This document shows, piece by piece, positions 1 through 7,823 of a stretch of 17,594 nucleotides of DNA. Where the stretch lies: assembly GCA_021162325.1 (NCBI GenBank), contig JAGGYV010000352.1, positions 1-17,594 on the forward strand. The letters are read 5' to 3'. This DNA is from Desulfobacteraceae bacterium. Lineage in GTDB: Bacteria > Desulfobacterota > Desulfobacteria > Desulfobacterales > Desulfosalsimonadaceae. Every line of letters starts with the position of its first letter. Positions within the stretch are counted from its first letter, which is position 1. Made by a program: the position numbers and the translations under genes. The notes under the pieces are model-generated. The model was not told the origin of the DNA and ran no database searches. It saw only the letters and a program-made list of their open reading frames with translations.

Positions 1-1
1 C

Positions 2-126
2 GATGGCAAAGAAAAAAGCTCCAAATTCGAGGCGCGCAAATCCTGAGTGATGATTCGTACTTAGCGTACTTTGAAGAAACGAAGGATGTAGCGCAACAAA
101 GAATTTGGACTTTTTACGAAGCCATC
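2..126. repeat. Dispersed palindromic element, copy 1
   Basis: The element is an imperfect palindrome of about 125 bp. It opens with GATGGCAAAGAAAAAAG and closes with CTTTTTACGAAGCCATC, whose reverse complement (GATGGCTTCGTAAAAAG) matches the opening. The centre holds a small hairpin, GTAC-ttagc-GTAC. A second copy lies at 7698-7823; the first 42 bases agree at 34 positions, including the block AGGCGCGCAA. The element begins 17 bases beyond the stop codon of the minus-strand gene at 144. No transposase is encoded, so it is best called a MITE-like or REP-like non-autonomous repeat. It may act as a transcript-end hairpin for that gene, which is inference. Confidence 0.75.
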
Positions 127-143
127 AACTATTGATTATTTTT

Positions 144-1301
144 TCAAATATAAGCAGTCACATCGGTATGCTGTGCTATATCTATTACCCGGTCTTCGTT
201 CATGGGTTCCTCAAACTGAACATGAACCGAATATTCACCAAAAGGGAGGAACTTTAAAGAAACGACTTTTGCTGTTTTTTTTAACTCATATGACAATGAA
301 TATTTCTGGTAAGAAGCAGAAATAAAAATTCTGCTGTTATGAAGAAAAGACGCTTCACCGATCTTTAAATTCTTAACGCGATACCCTATGCCACCGGCGG
401 AAATATCAATAATTTTTACTTCTGTTATTGCTTCTATCAGTTTGCCGTTTTGATCAAACCGCTGCACGCGCCCTGTCAATTCTGTTTTATACCGTTCATG
501 AGCTCTTCGAGACGGGGCTGCCGGTTCATTCTGCTGGTAATTGATCTGCCTTGTTTCACAATATTTGCACAATTTTGATTCGATCTCATAATTTTCAGCC
601 AATATCTTCTGATATGCAGATTTTTCCAGATAACTGATTTTTGATTCTTCGGTGGCAATAAGGTTCGTGGTATGATTTGTCAGCATAAAAAATGTTTCAA
701 CACCGGCAATATCACCTTTCCGCAAAGTGGCAATCAACACATTTTTTCTGACGTCATAGTCATAATACTTTAATTTTAGACTGCCTGACTTTATAAAATA
801 CAACCGGTTATCACAATTTCCCTGCTGAAAAACCGGCTGGTGAGGCTTGACGATTACATCCTTGAGCGCAAAATAAAAAGCCACCGCTTCACGATTCGTA
901 AACTGGTTGAAAAGGTCCGCCCATAGCCTTATTTTTTCAGGATTCATGTGAGCAATTTTTTTCTGATCAATAATCTCTCGGGATCGGGCAATTGCCCTGT
1001 CAGCCGTCGGCGCAACAACTATAAGTTTTTCCCGGAGCTGTTCAGCCTTTTTAAAATCATTCTGCTTCACATAGTGTACAATCCCGTCAAAAAGTTTTTT
1101 TAAAACCACATCACTGTTTTTTTTCGGCCCGGATTCATCCAAACGGCGCAAAGATGACGGTTTCTTTTTCTTTTCCAATTGATTGTCAGACGAAGGCTGA
1201 CCATACAAATGAATTATCTTCTTTTTCTTTTCAGATAAGTTATCCGTATTCATCCGGTCACCTGAAGCTTGATTTTGATGCTGCTGGGATTGTAGTTTCA
1301 T
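144..1301 (-). CDS. Cyclic-nucleotide-binding and PilZ domain protein
   Basis: The 385-aa protein has no signal peptide or membrane segment, so it is probably cytoplasmic. Residues 1-60 are hydrophilic and carry two lysine runs (EKKKK at about 24 and 43). Residues 62-115 are helical and resemble a short TPR-like segment. Residues about 135-245 look like a cyclic-nucleotide-binding (CRP-type effector) domain, with FQQG, RLYFIKSGSLKL and KGDIAGVE. Residues about 264-375 form a PilZ domain with the c-di-GMP motifs RxxxR (R266-R270) and DxSxxG (D299-S301-G304). There is no HTH, so it is not a classical CRP regulator. A role as a second-messenger effector is inferred. The ATG at 1299-1301 has only a weak GGAAA upstream. 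An alternative ATG at 1251-1253 (M17) has a better AGGTGA nearby and would give 369 aa. It is transcribed away from the NtrC-type gene, and a sigma-54-like promoter lies upstream. Confidence 0.85.
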   Translation of the reverse strand: MKLQSQQHQNQASGDRMNTDNLSEKKKKIIHLYGQPSSDNQLEKKKKPSSLRRLDESGPKKNSDVVLKKLFDGIVHYVKQNDFKKAEQLREKLIVVAPTADRAIARSREIIDQKKIAHMNPEKIRLWADLFNQFTNREAVAFYFALKDVIVKPHQPVFQQGNCDNRLYFIKSGSLKLKYYDYDVRKNVLIATLRKGDIAGVETFFMLTNHTTNLIATEESKISYLEKSAYQKILAENYEIESKLCKYCETRQINYQQNEPAAPSRRAHERYKTELTGRVQRFDQNGKLIEAITEVKIIDISAGGIGYRVKNLKIGEASFLHNSRIFISASYQKYSLSYELKKTAKVVSLKFLPFGEYSVHVQFEEPMNEDRVIDIAQHTDVTAYI

Positions 1302-1353
1302 AATTGTTTCATTTTCCGCTCTAAAAGTGAATCAATACACCAGCAATATATAA

Positions 1354-1369
1354 TACAAAAAGCATGCCA
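1354..1369 (-). promoter_or_regulatory. Candidate sigma-54 promoter for the CNB/PilZ gene
   Basis: On the minus strand this reads TGGCATGCTTTTTGTA. Compared with the consensus TGGCACRNNNNTTGCW it matches 14 of 16 positions. The two misses are C to T after TGGCA and, more seriously, GC to GT in the -12 element. It lies about 55 bases upstream of the CNB/PilZ start and about 120 bases downstream (in transcript direction) of a palindrome cluster suitable as an enhancer. The neighbouring gene encodes a sigma-54 activator. The imperfect -12 element keeps confidence low. Confidence 0.35.
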
Positions 1370-1473
1370 ATCTTTTTAAAAATACAATGCCCCATATTAT
1401 CAAATCATTAAATAAACAGGTGACAAAAAATGGTAAAATTTTCCCATCGGTTGGCGGTAATTTTATTGTAAAA

Positions 1474-1500
1474 CAGGAATTTTTTCCTGCCTGGCAGGAA
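1474..1500. promoter_or_regulatory. Overlapping palindromes, candidate activator-binding site
   Basis: Three alternating half-sites are visible: CAGGAA (1474-1479), TTCCTG (1484-1489) and CAGGAA (1495-1500). The last two form a perfect palindrome, TTCCTGCC-T-GGCAGGAA (1484-1500). The first two form CAGGAA-tttt-TTCCTG. No T-run follows on either strand, so it does not look like a terminator. Placement between the sigma-54 activator gene and the CNB/PilZ gene fits an upstream activating sequence. The rest of the 311-base gap (1302-1612) shows no gene. Confidence 0.5.
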
Positions 1501-1612
1501 TTCATAACGGGATTTCAACGCGGTGAAGCGATTCAGGAACCCGGCCTTTCAGCCTGAACTTGTTGGGAACTTGCGAGGAAAGTTCACCTTCAACTTTTCC
1601 GGTTTATCCGGG

Positions 1613-3016
1613 TCAGGAACGGGGAATCTGATACTTCTTTAAAAGAGAATACAGGCGTGATTGAGACAGGCCGGAAATCCGGATGGCTTCTTTTATATGG
1701 CCTTTTGTCTGCACCATAAGATCTTTCAGATACTGTTCTTCCGCTTCCAAAACGGCAGACTCCCGGACCTCGGAAAGTCTTCGGAGAGCATCTATATGGC
1801 TTTCCGTCGGTTTCCGTTCATTTTCCACTTCACTGCCGTTCGCCAAACTGCGAGCGTGGTGAACCCGGATCTTTGTGGGAAGATGGCGGGAAAACAATGT
1901 CGGATCAAACCGTGCGATTGTAAACACCCGCTCCATGGTATGAATAAGTTCCCGAACATTCCCCGGCCAGTCATATGAAATGAGTGTTTCAAAAAAATCA
2001 GGAGAAAAACCCTTGGTTTCAATCCCCTGTTTTTCACATAAAATATTAATCCAGTGCTGAGCCATCTCCTTGATGTCCGGGGGCCTTGATTTCAGGGGCG
2101 GCAAATGGATATTAAAAGACTGAATCCGGTAAAGCAGATCTTTCCGGAATTGTCCTGAATCCACCATTTGATTCAAGTCCCGGTTGGTGGCGGCAATCAG
2201 GCGAAAATCACTTTCAATTTCCCGGTTACTCCCTATGGGCCGAAAACGATTTTCCTGCAAAACCCTTAAAAACTCTTTCTGATGACCTAAGGAAAGCTCC
2301 CCGACCTCATCTAAAAAAAGCGTCCCGCCATCCGCGTCTTTGATTAACCCGGCCCGATCCATCTGAGCACCGGTAAAAGACCCTTTCTTATGACCGAACA
2401 GCATACTGTTGACAAGCATCTCCGGAAGAGAGGCGCAATCAACCACAACAAAATTCTTTTCAACCCGGAAGCTGTTATTGTGAATGGTGCGCGCAAAAAG
2501 CTCCTTACCGGTTCCGGTTTCACCGGTGATCAGGACATTCACGTCACTGCCCGCCACCTGTGCCACCTGAACAAGGCAGGATTCCAGCTGATGGCTGCTG
2601 CCGACAATGCCTTCCCGTTTAAGGATTGATGGGCGTTGCCGCTGCTCTTTTTCTTCACGGTATTGAAGCACCCGGTTCAGCTGTAGAATGATATCGGACA
2701 ATGACGGGGGTTTTTGTATATACGTCCAGGCACCGCTCCGGATGGCCAGTTCCGCCCCATCCGGATTTCCGGCGCCCGTAATAATGATGACATCCGGTGA
2801 TGACGGGGCTTTCTTAAAATCCGGCAAAGCATCCAGGCCATTGCCGTCCGGCAGATTGACATCCAAAAAAATGACATCAAAACTTCCGTCAAGAGCAACC
2901 GTCATCCCTTGCTTGAGCGTCAGGGCATACGCCACATGATGCTGTTCCCGCCGAATAGGCCTGGCCAGCAGTTTACAGATCGCCTCTTCATCATCTATGA
3001 TCAGAACATTTGCCAA
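1613..3016 (-). CDS. Sigma-54-dependent NtrC-family response regulator
   Basis: This 467-aa protein has the full three-domain layout of NtrC-type activators. Residues 1-115 are a receiver with the acidic pair D8/D9, phosphoacceptor D52 and K102. Residues about 135-370 are the AAA+ sigma-54 interaction domain: Walker A GETGTGKE (165-172), the sigma-54 contact loop as GSFTGA (212-217, a Ser variant of GAFTGA), and Walker B GGTLFLDE (from 230). Residues about 424-465 form a Fis-type HTH. When phosphorylated it should open sigma-54 promoters. The start is TTG (3014-3016) with AAGGAA 11 bases upstream. This start is preferred because the receiver begins right there and the next in-frame Met (M38) would remove it. 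No histidine kinase is adjacent, so it is an orphan here. The adjacent CNB/PilZ gene is a plausible target. Confidence 0.93.
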   Translation of the reverse strand: MANVLIIDDEEAICKLLARPIRREQHHVAYALTLKQGMTVALDGSFDVIFLDVNLPDGNGLDALPDFKKAPSSPDVIIITGAGNPDGAELAIRSGAWTYIQKPPSLSDIILQLNRVLQYREEKEQRQRPSILKREGIVGSSHQLESCLVQVAQVAGSDVNVLITGETGTGKELFARTIHNNSFRVEKNFVVVDCASLPEMLVNSMLFGHKKGSFTGAQMDRAGLIKDADGGTLFLDEVGELSLGHQKEFLRVLQENRFRPIGSNREIESDFRLIAATNRDLNQMVDSGQFRKDLLYRIQSFNIHLPPLKSRPPDIKEMAQHWINILCEKQGIETKGFSPDFFETLISYDWPGNVRELIHTMERVFTIARFDPTLFSRHLPTKIRVHHARSLANGSEVENERKPTESHIDALRRLSEVRESAVLEAEEQYLKDLMVQTKGHIKEAIRISGLSQSRLYSLLKKYQIPRS

Positions 3017-3050
3017 GGATCTTAAATTCCTTACTTATAATGACATTAAT

Positions 3051-3085
3051 GACGGCTGCGTAAAAAGCTATCGATTTTTTTTACG
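3051..3085. repeat. Possible remnant of the palindromic repeat end
   Basis: GACGGCTGCGTAAAAAG (3051-3067) resembles the end of the element at 2-126 (GATGGCTTCGTAAAAAG in reverse complement). It is followed by TTTTTACG (3078-3085), which pairs with CGTAAAAA (3059-3066). It could be a solo, decayed end of the same element or a chance A/T-rich inverted repeat. The gap 3017-3274 shows no gene. Confidence 0.3.
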
Positions 3086-3274
3086 ATATCAATATATTTA
3101 TATACATGAACATCAGAATTTGAAAGGATTTTTTAAGGTATAAGCGGGTTGGGGAGATCTTTTAAAATTCTTTATGAAATTTTAATTCAACATTTTTTAA
3201 ATACCGTTATGACCAAAGGGGTATGCAGCAGTTATGTTAATGCACAAAGCGGAGAATTCAAAATCGGAATGTTT

Positions 3275-3682
3275 TCATTGGGCTGAAACCCAATTTTCGA
3301 TCCGCAATGCCTCGACTCTTTCAAATTCACGTACATTATTGGTGACGAGAATAAGTCCTTCACTACGCGCATGGCCGGCGATGTGCAAATCATTGACGCC
3401 AATGGGGGTTCCCAATTTTTCAAGGGTCGCCCGAATTCCACCATAATGCCCGGCGGCCTTTATACCGTATTCAAGAATCTCAAGCCGGGAAATAAAATCT
3501 TCCATCTGCCGCAGATTATGCTCGGGCCTTGTGCTTTTTTCAACGCCATGAAAGAGCTCGGCAAGGGTGATGGATGAAATCGACATCTGATCAGCATGCA
3601 GATTGAATGTTTCTAAAAGTTCCAATGGCTTTCGTTTAATCACATAAATTACAATATTGGTATCAAGCATGTATTTCAGCAT
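3275..3682 (-). CDS. vapC: VapC-type PIN-domain toxin
   Basis: The 135-aa protein is a complete PIN-domain ribonuclease of the VapC family, which cleaves RNA in a Mg-dependent way and is held inactive by VapB. The acidic catalytic set is visible: D7 in MLDTN, E42 in LAELFHG, D98 in GVNDLHIAGHA, plus the conserved TNN (114-116) and the tail EFERVEALRIENW. Its start codon shares one base with the stop of the upstream antitoxin gene (TGATG), the usual translationally coupled antitoxin-toxin arrangement. The length is normal and no active-site residue is missing, so it is probably functional. The RNA target cannot be read from sequence. Confidence 0.93.
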   Translation of the reverse strand: MLKYMLDTNIVIYVIKRKPLELLETFNLHADQMSISSITLAELFHGVEKSTRPEHNLRQMEDFISRLEILEYGIKAAGHYGGIRATLEKLGTPIGVNDLHIAGHARSEGLILVTNNVREFERVEALRIENWVSAQ

Positions 3683-3915
3683 CAGAAATCTTCTCTTTCA
3701 GGCTGGGTTTGTGCGCCTCGTTCAGCCATGAAGTCATCACTGACACCGTGCCCGGACAAAAAAAAGCTGTCCCAGGTGTTTTCAGCCGGTGAAATAATCC
3801 GCTCTTTGCCAATGGCACGAACGCTCACTTTTTTAACATTTTCCGGAAATCGCATTTTAGCCGGAAGCCGGACCGCCTGCGTACGATTATTTTTAAATAC
3901 AGAACCTTGCGCCAT
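3682..3915 (-). CDS. vapB: VapB-type antitoxin (AbrB/SpoVT fold)
   Basis: The 77-aa protein begins MAQGSVFKNNRTQAVRLP, the typical N-terminus of VapB swapped-hairpin DNA-binding antitoxins (FKNNRTQAVRLP core). The C-terminal half (about residues 45-77, with WDSFF) is where VapC neutralisation is expected. The start codon has a perfect AGGAGG six bases upstream (3921-3926 region). It overlaps vapC by one base. The VapB-VapC complex is expected to repress its own promoter, and a palindrome overlaps the -10 element just upstream. Confidence 0.92.
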   Translation of the reverse strand: MAQGSVFKNNRTQAVRLPAKMRFPENVKKVSVRAIGKERIISPAENTWDSFFLSGHGVSDDFMAERGAQTQPEREDF

Positions 3916-3938
3916 ATTATGCCTCCTTTTTATTATAC

Positions 3939-3949
3939 GTATAGTATAC
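3939..3949. promoter_or_regulatory. Palindromic operator candidate of vapBC
   Basis: GTATA-G-TATAC is a perfect palindrome overlapping the -10 hexamer of the vapBC promoter. TATACGTATA is adjacent and GTATAT motifs repeat further upstream. The position is what autoregulation by VapBC needs; binding is inferred. Confidence 0.5.
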
Positions 3950-3970
3950 TATTGATTGTGTATATGTCAA
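3943..3970 (-). promoter_or_regulatory. Sigma-70-type promoter of vapBC
   Basis: On the minus strand a perfect -35 TTGACA (3965-3970) is followed after 16 bases by TATACT (3943-3948). The strong vapB ribosome-binding site AGGAGG lies about 17-22 bases downstream of the -10. The operator palindrome at 3939-3949 covers the -10. Confidence 0.75.
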
Positions 3971-4091
3971 GCGTATATAGCATTTGTAATAAAAACACCA
4001 TGAACCAAACACCCAGTCAACGGGTAAAGAATAGTTTGTTAAAGCATAAAGTGCCCGTCCCCTTTTTCCTCACCGATGATGAAACGATGGC

Positions 4092-4159
4092 GTTTGTATA
4101 ATTTGCAAACAGCGTTCATCTTTTCTATATTTCACTGAAATATAGAAAAGAATACAAAC
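4092..4159. repeat. Nested perfect inverted repeat
   Basis: The inner part is CTTTTCTATATTTCA (4120-4134), one base, then its exact reverse complement (4136-4150). Outside this, GTTTGTAT (4092-4099) pairs with ATACAAAC (4152-4159). It lies in the gap between vapBC and carB (3916-4342), which shows no convincing gene. It is A/T-rich and has no following T-run, so it is not an obvious terminator. It could be a protein-binding site, an element footprint or an RNA hairpin. Confidence 0.65.
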
Positions 4160-4201
4160 AGTCCCCGGTCAAAAGTTACAGCAGCGCAGGGCTGGATTTC
4201 T

Positions 4202-4239
4202 TTTGTTACTTTTCTTTGCCACCAAAGGAAAATAACAAA
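4202..4239. repeat. 17-bp hairpin TTTGTTACTTTTCTTTG / CAAAGGAAAATAACAAA
   Basis: The arms 4202-4218 and 4223-4239 pair with two mismatches around the loop CCAC. It lies 104 bases past the carB stop. Similar TTACTTTTCTTTG palindromes are, from memory, common intergenic repeats in Proteobacteria; that would need a database check. It has no T-run in the carB direction, so it is at best a weak transcript-end structure. Confidence 0.5.
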
Positions 4240-4342
4240 GAAAAACAAGATTAAGAAATATATCCTCTGAATCGGAATCTTAAGATAACTCCGACTGCAG
4301 GGATTCATTGATTTATCACAAAATCAGAAAGTCAGCTGTATC

Positions 4343-7300
4343 CTACTTGATATCCGCATGATACTCCTGAAGCGACTTGGGCATTGAGGCTCCCTGCCGC
4401 CGTGCGCGAATACCTTTTGCCGCCGCCTGGGCTGAAGCAATGGTGGTAATATGAAGCACCTTGTAATTAATTGCCGCCTTGCGGATATAAGAATCATCAT
4501 CCTGACTTTCCTTGCCGCTGGGCGTATTGATCACCAGTTGAATATTTCCGTTTTTAATTTCATCAACAATATCCGGCCGCCCATACCCGAGCTTTTTAAT
4601 TGGCTTTGATTCAATCCCATGTTCCTGCAGAAACTTATGGGTTCCGTTGGTGGCATAGATTTTAAAATCCAGCTCTTTAAACAACCCGGCGGTTTCCAGT
4701 GCGCTGTTTTTATCAGCATTCGCCAGTGTGATCAAAACCGATCCTTCCAGCGGCAGGGCTACTTTTGTGGCTTCCTGTGATTTAAAAAATGCCAGGCCGA
4801 ATGAATCCGCCATGCCCAAGACTTCACCAGTGGACCGCATTTCAGGCCCCAGCACGGGATCCACTTCCGGAAACATATTAAACGGGAAAACCGCTTCCTT
4901 AACACCAAAATGCGGAATAGGCTTGTGCTTTAAATTAAACTCGGACAATTTTTTTCCCAGTAAAATCTGCGTGGCGATATTGGCCATTGAAATATTGCAG
5001 ACTTTGGATACCAGGGGGACTGTCCGGGAAGCCCTGGGATTGGCTTCCAGAATGTAAACCGTATCATCGGCAATCGCATACTGGATATTCATCAATCCGA
5101 CAATCCCCAGTTCGATGGCAATTTTTTTGGTGTATTCATTGATAGTTTCAATATGCTTGATCGGAATACTGACTGGCGGAATCACACAGGCAGAATCCCC
5201 GGAATGCACCCCGGCCAGTTCAATATGCTCCATCACCGCCGGAACAAACGCGTCCGTGCCGTCGGCAATTGCGTCCGCCTCTACTTCAATGGCATTTTGC
5301 AAAAACCGGTCAATTAAAATCGGCCGCTGGGGGGACACATCCACGGCTGCTGCCATATATTTTTTTAACATCTCTTCATCTGACACCACCATCATGGCGC
5401 GGCCGCCCAACACATAAGACGGACGCACCATCAGCGGGTATCCTATGCGCGCGGCCACTTCCATGGCCTGTGCTTCCGAATGCGCCATCCCGGACTCCGG
5501 CTGGGGAATGCCCAGTTTTTGGATGACCTGACGGAAACGATCCCGGTCTTCGGCCAGATCAATGGTATCCGGCGATGTCCCTAAAATTTTAACTCCGGCG
5601 TCTTCGAGTTCCTTGGCAATATTTAACGGCGTCTGACCGCCGAACTGGACAATTACCCCTTCAGGCTTTTCCTTTTCATAAATACTTAACACGTCTTCCA
5701 CTGTCAGGGGTTCGAAATACAGTTTTTCCGACGTATCATAATCCGTGGATACAGTTTCCGGGTTGCAGTTGACCATGATGGACTCAAATTTCGCGTCCCG
5801 AATGGCAAATGCCGCATGAACACAGCAATAATCGAATTCAATCCCCTGTCCAATCCGGTTCGGCCCGCCGCCGAGCACCATAATTTTCTTATTATCACTG
5901 ACAGCCACTTTGTCCGGTGCATTGTAAGTGGAATAATAATATGCCGCATCTTCTACACCGCTGACCGGAACCGGTTCCCATGCTTCACCCAGCCCCAGAG
6001 ACAGACGTTTTTCCCGAATTTTTATTTCAGAAACGCCCAAAATTTGCGCCAGGTATTTGTCCGCAAACCCGTCTTTTTTCGCCTGTATCAAAAGTTCATC
6101 CGGCGGCAGTTTTCCCTGGTGTTTCAGGATCTTTTCTTCAAGTTCCACCAGCTCTTTCATCTGCTCGATAAACCAGGCCTTGATATGCGTTACGTCATGC
6201 AGTTCGCCAATATCCGCTCCTTTTCGCAGGGCTTCGTACATGATAAAATGACGTTCGCTGGTCGGCGTGCTCACCAGTGTCATCAATTCCTCTAAGGATT
6301 TTTCATTAAAATCCTTGGCAAATCCCAGCCCGTAACGACCGTTCTCCAGGGAACGAATGGCTTTTTGAAATGATTCCTTATAATTTTTTCCAATACTCAT
6401 GACCTCGCCGACAGCCCGCATCTGTGTGCCGAGCTTATCTTCAACCCCTTCAAACTTTTCAAATGCCCACCGGGCAAACTTCACCACCACATATTCGCCG
6501 GACGGTGTGTATTTTTCCAAAGTACCGTCCCGCCAGTACGGGATTTCATCCATGGTCAGACCGCCGGCCAGCAAAGCTGAAACCATGGCAATAGGAAAAC
6601 CCGTGGCCTTGGATGCCAGTGCGGAAGAACGAGAGGTTCGGGGATTGATCTCAATCACCACCACCCGTCCGGTTTTCGGATCATGAGCAAACTGAACATT
6701 GGTGCCGCCAATCACCTCGATTGCTTCCACAATGGCATATGAATAGTCCTGAAGACGTTTTTGCAGTTCCGGTGAAATGGTCATCATAGGGGCCGTACAG
6801 AATGAATCACCGGTGTGAACACCCATGGGATCGACATTTTCGATAAAGCAGACCGTGATCATATGATTTTTAGCGTCACGAACCACTTCAAGTTCCAGTT
6901 CTTCCCACCCGAGCACTGATTCTTCAACCAGAACCTGATGCACCATGCTTGCAGCCAGTCCGCGGGCAGCAATGGTTCTCAGCTCTTCAATATTATAGAC
7001 CAGACCGCCGCCGGTTCCTCCCATTGTATAGGCCGGCCGGATAACCACCGGATAACCAAGCTCTTCAGCTACTTTTTCGGCATCGTCCAGCGTATTCACC
7101 GCTTCACTTTTCGGCATTTCAATGCCGATCTTATTCATGGTTTCCTTAAAAGCCGTCCGGTCCTCGCCCCGTTTAATCGCGCTTAAGTTTACCCCGATAA
7201 CTTTAACGCCATATTTTTCCAGCACCCCGCTTTCAGCCAGTTCAGAAGACAGGTTGAGTGCGGTTTGCCCGCCGAGATTCGGCAGCAATGCATCCGGGCG

Positions 7301-7543
7301 CTCTTTTTCAATGATCCATGTCATTGTCTGTAAATTCAATGGTTCAATATATGTTACATCCGCCATACCCGGATCAGTCATAATGGTTGCCGGATTGGAG
7401 TTCACCAGTACAATTTTATATCCCAAAGAACGCAGCGCTTTACACGCCTGTGTGCCTGAGTAATCAAATTCACAGGCCTGACCGATGATAATCGGACCGG
7501 ACCCGATGATCATTACCTTCTTGATATCATCTAATCTGGGCAT
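4343..7543 (-). CDS. carB: Carbamoyl-phosphate synthase large subunit
   Basis: The 1066-aa product is close to the usual CarB length of about 1070. It makes carbamoyl phosphate from bicarbonate, ammonia (from the CarA glutaminase) and two ATP, feeding pyrimidine and arginine synthesis. The order is carboxyphosphate ATP-grasp domain (about 1-400, starting with the signature GSGPIIIGQACEFDYSGTQA), oligomerisation domain (about 400-550), carbamate ATP-grasp domain (about 550-935, with GGGPNRIGQGIEFDYCCVHA) and a C-terminal MGS-like allosteric domain (about 936-1066). The start ATG has AGGAG seven bases upstream. carA is not next to it here. The upstream same-strand gene is a PurF-like protein, 278 bases away across a repeat, so a common transcript is possible but not shown. 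Confidence 0.98.
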   Translation of the reverse strand: MPRLDDIKKVMIIGSGPIIIGQACEFDYSGTQACKALRSLGYKIVLVNSNPATIMTDPGMADVTYIEPLNLQTMTWIIEKERPDALLPNLGGQTALNLSSELAESGVLEKYGVKVIGVNLSAIKRGEDRTAFKETMNKIGIEMPKSEAVNTLDDAEKVAEELGYPVVIRPAYTMGGTGGGLVYNIEELRTIAARGLAASMVHQVLVEESVLGWEELELEVVRDAKNHMITVCFIENVDPMGVHTGDSFCTAPMMTISPELQKRLQDYSYAIVEAIEVIGGTNVQFAHDPKTGRVVVIEINPRTSRSSALASKATGFPIAMVSALLAGGLTMDEIPYWRDGTLEKYTPSGEYVVVKFARWAFEKFEGVEDKLGTQMRAVGEVMSIGKNYKESFQKAIRSLENGRYGLGFAKDFNEKSLEELMTLVSTPTSERHFIMYEALRKGADIGELHDVTHIKAWFIEQMKELVELEEKILKHQGKLPPDELLIQAKKDGFADKYLAQILGVSEIKIREKRLSLGLGEAWEPVPVSGVEDAAYYYSTYNAPDKVAVSDNKKIMVLGGGPNRIGQGIEFDYCCVHAAFAIRDAKFESIMVNCNPETVSTDYDTSEKLYFEPLTVEDVLSIYEKEKPEGVIVQFGGQTPLNIAKELEDAGVKILGTSPDTIDLAEDRDRFRQVIQKLGIPQPESGMAHSEAQAMEVAARIGYPLMVRPSYVLGGRAMMVVSDEEMLKKYMAAAVDVSPQRPILIDRFLQNAIEVEADAIADGTDAFVPAVMEHIELAGVHSGDSACVIPPVSIPIKHIETINEYTKKIAIELGIVGLMNIQYAIADDTVYILEANPRASRTVPLVSKVCNISMANIATQILLGKKLSEFNLKHKPIPHFGVKEAVFPFNMFPEVDPVLGPEMRSTGEVLGMADSFGLAFFKSQEATKVALPLEGSVLITLANADKNSALETAGLFKELDFKIYATNGTHKFLQEHGIESKPIKKLGYGRPDIVDEIKNGNIQLVINTPSGKESQDDDSYIRKAAINYKVLHITTIASAQAAAKGIRARRQGASMPKSLQEYHADIK

Positions 7544-7634
7544 ATTTTCTCCTTTTATTTTTTTGTTATCTTATTTGATTTTTTTCAATGTTGAGGTCAT
7601 AAATATTGGCAACTGAATTTCAAATTTCAATATG

Positions 7635-7690
7635 GATTCCCACGGACCATGGGAACCAGAATACTGTAAATGTAGAGTCACTTGGGAATC
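7635..7690 (-). promoter_or_regulatory. Possible alternative-hairpin leader upstream of carB
   Basis: The block GATTCCCA (7635-7642) can pair with TGGGAA at 7650-7655 or with TGGGAATC at 7683-7690, giving two mutually exclusive hairpins in the stretch read just before carB. This could be an attenuator-like leader or chance. No T-run follows and no leader peptide was seen. Confidence 0.2.
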
Positions 7691-7697
7691 ATACTCA

Positions 7698-7823
7698 GAT
7701 GGCGAAGATAAAAGTGCCAAATGCAAGGCGCGCAAGTTCGTCAGAAATGAGGCGTACTTTTTGTACGTTGAATTACTGGCGGACGCAGCGTAACGAAGCA
7801 GTTGCGCTTTTAGCTTTGCCATT
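7698..7823. repeat. Dispersed palindromic element, copy 2
   Basis: It opens GATGGCGAAGATAAAAG and closes CTTTTAGCTTTGCCAT, which are mutual reverse complements with few mismatches. The central hairpin is CGTAC-ttttt-GTACG. It is in the same orientation as the copy at 2-126 and, like it, sits at the 3' end of a minus-strand gene: its last bases overlap the stop codon (7822-7824) of the PurF-like gene. Its end therefore also encodes part of that stop, which suggests close insertion or a role at the transcript end. Confidence 0.75.

Noticed and set aside
1484..1500. Perfect palindrome read as a terminator of the NtrC-type gene
   Set aside because: No T-run follows on either strand; a binding site fits better.
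3059..3085. CGTAAAAA/TTTTTACG inverted repeat as a terminator of vapBC
   Set aside because: The stem is A/T-only in its core, 190 bases past vapC and without a proper GC stem.
3907..4101. Plus-strand open frame ending NSLLKHKVPVPFFLTDDETMAFV
   Set aside because: It runs through the vapBC promoter antisense and has no ribosome-binding site. The part from 4000 could be a gene remnant, but I recognise no family.
5816..6295. Plus-strand open frame of 159 codons inside carB
   Set aside because: It is antisense to a clearly conserved gene, with no start signal and no recognisable domain.
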